DNA of 64,000 nucleotides. Origin: Clostridium sp. AF15-31 (lineage in GTDB: Bacteria > Bacillota > Clostridia > Lachnospirales > Lachnospiraceae). Below are positions 62,838 through 64,000 of this stretch, in pieces. Where the stretch lies: assembly GCF_003461625.1 (NCBI RefSeq), contig NZ_QTXL01000001.1, forward strand, positions 496,001 to 560,000. Reading direction: 5' to 3'. How positions within the stretch are numbered: the stretch's first letter is position 1; each line of letters starts with the position of its first letter. Below the pieces are notes generated by a model. That model searched no databases, had not been told where the DNA came from, and was given only the letters and a program-made list of their open reading frames with translations. The position numbers were made by a program, and so were the translations under genes.

Positions 62838-63899
62838 TTAATTATAAAAATATCGATTCATCTGGTAGAAGAACAATCCGTTTTTCATATAAAAGTTGTA
62901 TTCTTCTGTTGTATCGACTTTTAATTCCATACTAATCTCAGTAGTGTAAGTATAATAGGTATGAGCAGTCATAGGTGTTCCTGTCAGCTTTTCAAATAGC
63001 TGCAGATCAGAATCCGGTATCTCTGTTGGAGTCATACCTGCACCGCTTCCAGATCCTTTCTCCAAGTTGAGCTCATAATAAGAGACTAATATATCGTATA
63101 GAGTGTCGAAACAAGTGTCACTGAACGTAGTTGAGTTACCGACATGGCTTCCTAAAAAGTTATACAGTGGAAGTATATAATCATTGTAATATTCCAATTC
63201 TACCAGACTTTCTTCGTTATAGAAAGTGTTAGAATTAGGGTCCAGATTCATTGTAAATGTAATCAGTTTGTTTGTGTCATAATCCAGAAAGCAATTCATT
63301 TCAAATCCAAAATAGTAGATATTAACCACCCATATTGTAAAACTGCGGTAAGAATTTTCATCTGACGTTGCAAGATATTTGGATATATACATTTCATAGA
63401 TACCATTTACAGTAAAATCACAGGAGAAATAATCGGAGAAATACGACGTCAGTTCATTTACGGTTATATCATGGATCTCACTGTAGGAATGTTTGTCCGT
63501 ATAATCAAAGTTCAGATCAGTGTAGTAACATTCTTCGTTTATGATATTGATTTTCTCGAGTAGTGTCAGTTTATTTGTTACATCAAGATTGTTCGGACTG
63601 ATCTCATGGCTGGATATGGAATTCAATGTTTTCCTGTCCTGAATACGAAAATACAGATTCGAGGCAATGATGCAGATCATAAAAATTGCAATGCATATTA
63701 TAAACCAGAGAAGATTCTTGTACAGGAAATGAAGAATGCCGTGTGCTTTTCCTGTATGTTCAGTAGAGGAAACAGTACCTTCTTCGCTTTCGTTTATCAT
63801 ATCATTTACTTCAGATTCGGAGATATCATCCTCTTCTTTATGGGCTGCAGTCAGTTCATAGGATGCAATGACGGGTTCTTTCTTTTCTTCGTTGCTCAT
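62838..63899 (-). CDS. single-pass membrane protein of a two-component operon, unknown
   Basis: The 353-residue product has an acidic cytoplasmic N-terminus (about 1-58), one helix (about 60-82: LLWFIICIAIFMICIIASNLYF) and a ~270-residue external domain rich in Tyr, Asn and Asp, with no known motif. A Gly/Ser-rich loop lies at about 290-297. Its ATG overlaps the stop of the upstream histidine kinase (ATGA-type overlap at 63896-63899), so the two are translationally coupled. It may be an accessory sensor or an output protein of that kinase. I do not recognise the family. Confidence 0.75.
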   Translation of the reverse strand: MSNEEKKEPVIASYELTAAHKEEDDISESEVNDMINESEEGTVSSTEHTGKAHGILHFLYKNLLWFIICIAIFMICIIASNLYFRIQDRKTLNSISSHEISPNNLDVTNKLTLLEKINIINEECYYTDLNFDYTDKHSYSEIHDITVNELTSYFSDYFSCDFTVNGIYEMYISKYLATSDENSYRSFTIWVVNIYYFGFEMNCFLDYDTNKLITFTMNLDPNSNTFYNEESLVELEYYNDYILPLYNFLGSHVGNSTTFSDTCFDTLYDILVSYYELNLEKGSGSGAGMTPTEIPDSDLQLFEKLTGTPMTAHTYYTYTTEISMELKVDTTEEYNFYMKNGLFFYQMNRYFYN

Positions 63900-64000
63900 T
63901 CAGATGCCTCCTTTACATTTGGTAATGATATTGTGACCACGGTACCACGCCCAACAGCGCTCTTGTATTTGATCTTTGCCTGATGGATCTCTGCTATCTT
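63896..64000 (-). CDS. sensor histidine kinase, C-terminal end only
   Basis: Only the last 34 residues lie in the window. They read KIAEIHQAKIKYKSAVGRGT and end TVVTISLPNVKEASE, the G2-box and last strand of a HATPase_c domain (SxxGxGTxxxIxLP). The stop codon overlaps the next gene. The kinase type and its response regulator lie outside the window. Confidence 0.8.
   Translation of the reverse strand, partial: KIAEIHQAKIKYKSAVGRGTVVTISLPNVKEASE

Overview
The window looks like a chromosomal segment of a gut Lachnospiraceae bacterium (Firmicutes, Clostridia), perhaps Coprococcus-like. The evidence is moderate GC, strong AGGAGG ribosome binding sites, sigma-A type promoters, a glmS ribozyme, MecA, RecD2, separate pyrB and pyrI, and several families typical of this group (DUF5702, FHA proteins with a DUF6382-like N-terminus, Cna-B adhesins, Thr/Glu-rich linkers). 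The species cannot be fixed from sequence alone. No tRNA, rRNA, CRISPR array, transposase or prophage gene was seen.

Layout. 1-3.8 kb, minus strand: the 5' part of murA, then pyrB-pyrI and a divergent carbamoyltransferase, with a 178-bp palindromic element between the last two. 4.1-6.1 kb: two small membrane proteins and an EamA transporter. 6.4-11.8 kb: metG, then glmS behind its ribozyme, then an FHA protein. A second palindromic element, apparently related to the first, follows at 11.8-12.1 kb. 12.1-20.7 kb: a lipoprotein, a DivIVA-like coiled-coil protein, a PAS/GAF sensor without an output domain, an MreB-type actin, RecD2 and ComF. 20.8-30.1 kb: a eukaryote-type HisA, a GH9 lipoprotein cellulase, a GtrA-YfhO fusion, an orphan hybrid histidine kinase and a repeat protein.

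30.4-44.4 kb is one same-strand Tad/Flp pilus locus: prepilin peptidase, TadZ, TadA, TadB, TadC with a large external insertion, Flp pilin, DUF5702 protein, two TadE-like pseudopilins and an FHA protein. It ends in a 1532-residue Cna-B type adhesin and a strong terminator. It appears to be a complete machine for a surface pilus with its own adhesin.

44.6-48.5 kb is a replication/repair cluster (dnaX-ybaB-recR) followed by a phosphofructokinase with an unusual active site. 48.5-54.8 kb holds two proteins of unknown function, a small 2[4Fe-4S] ferredoxin, a DUF1858 protein, mecA and a cell-wall amidase. 54.9-62.0 kb is the most striking unit: a consensus promoter, a cobalamin riboswitch, and one 2268-residue secreted protein carrying two transcobalamin-C-terminal-like (DUF4430) modules. 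I infer a B12- or corrinoid-regulated surface corrinoid-capture protein. The window closes with a small HEAR-repeat protein and the end of a minus-strand two-component operon.
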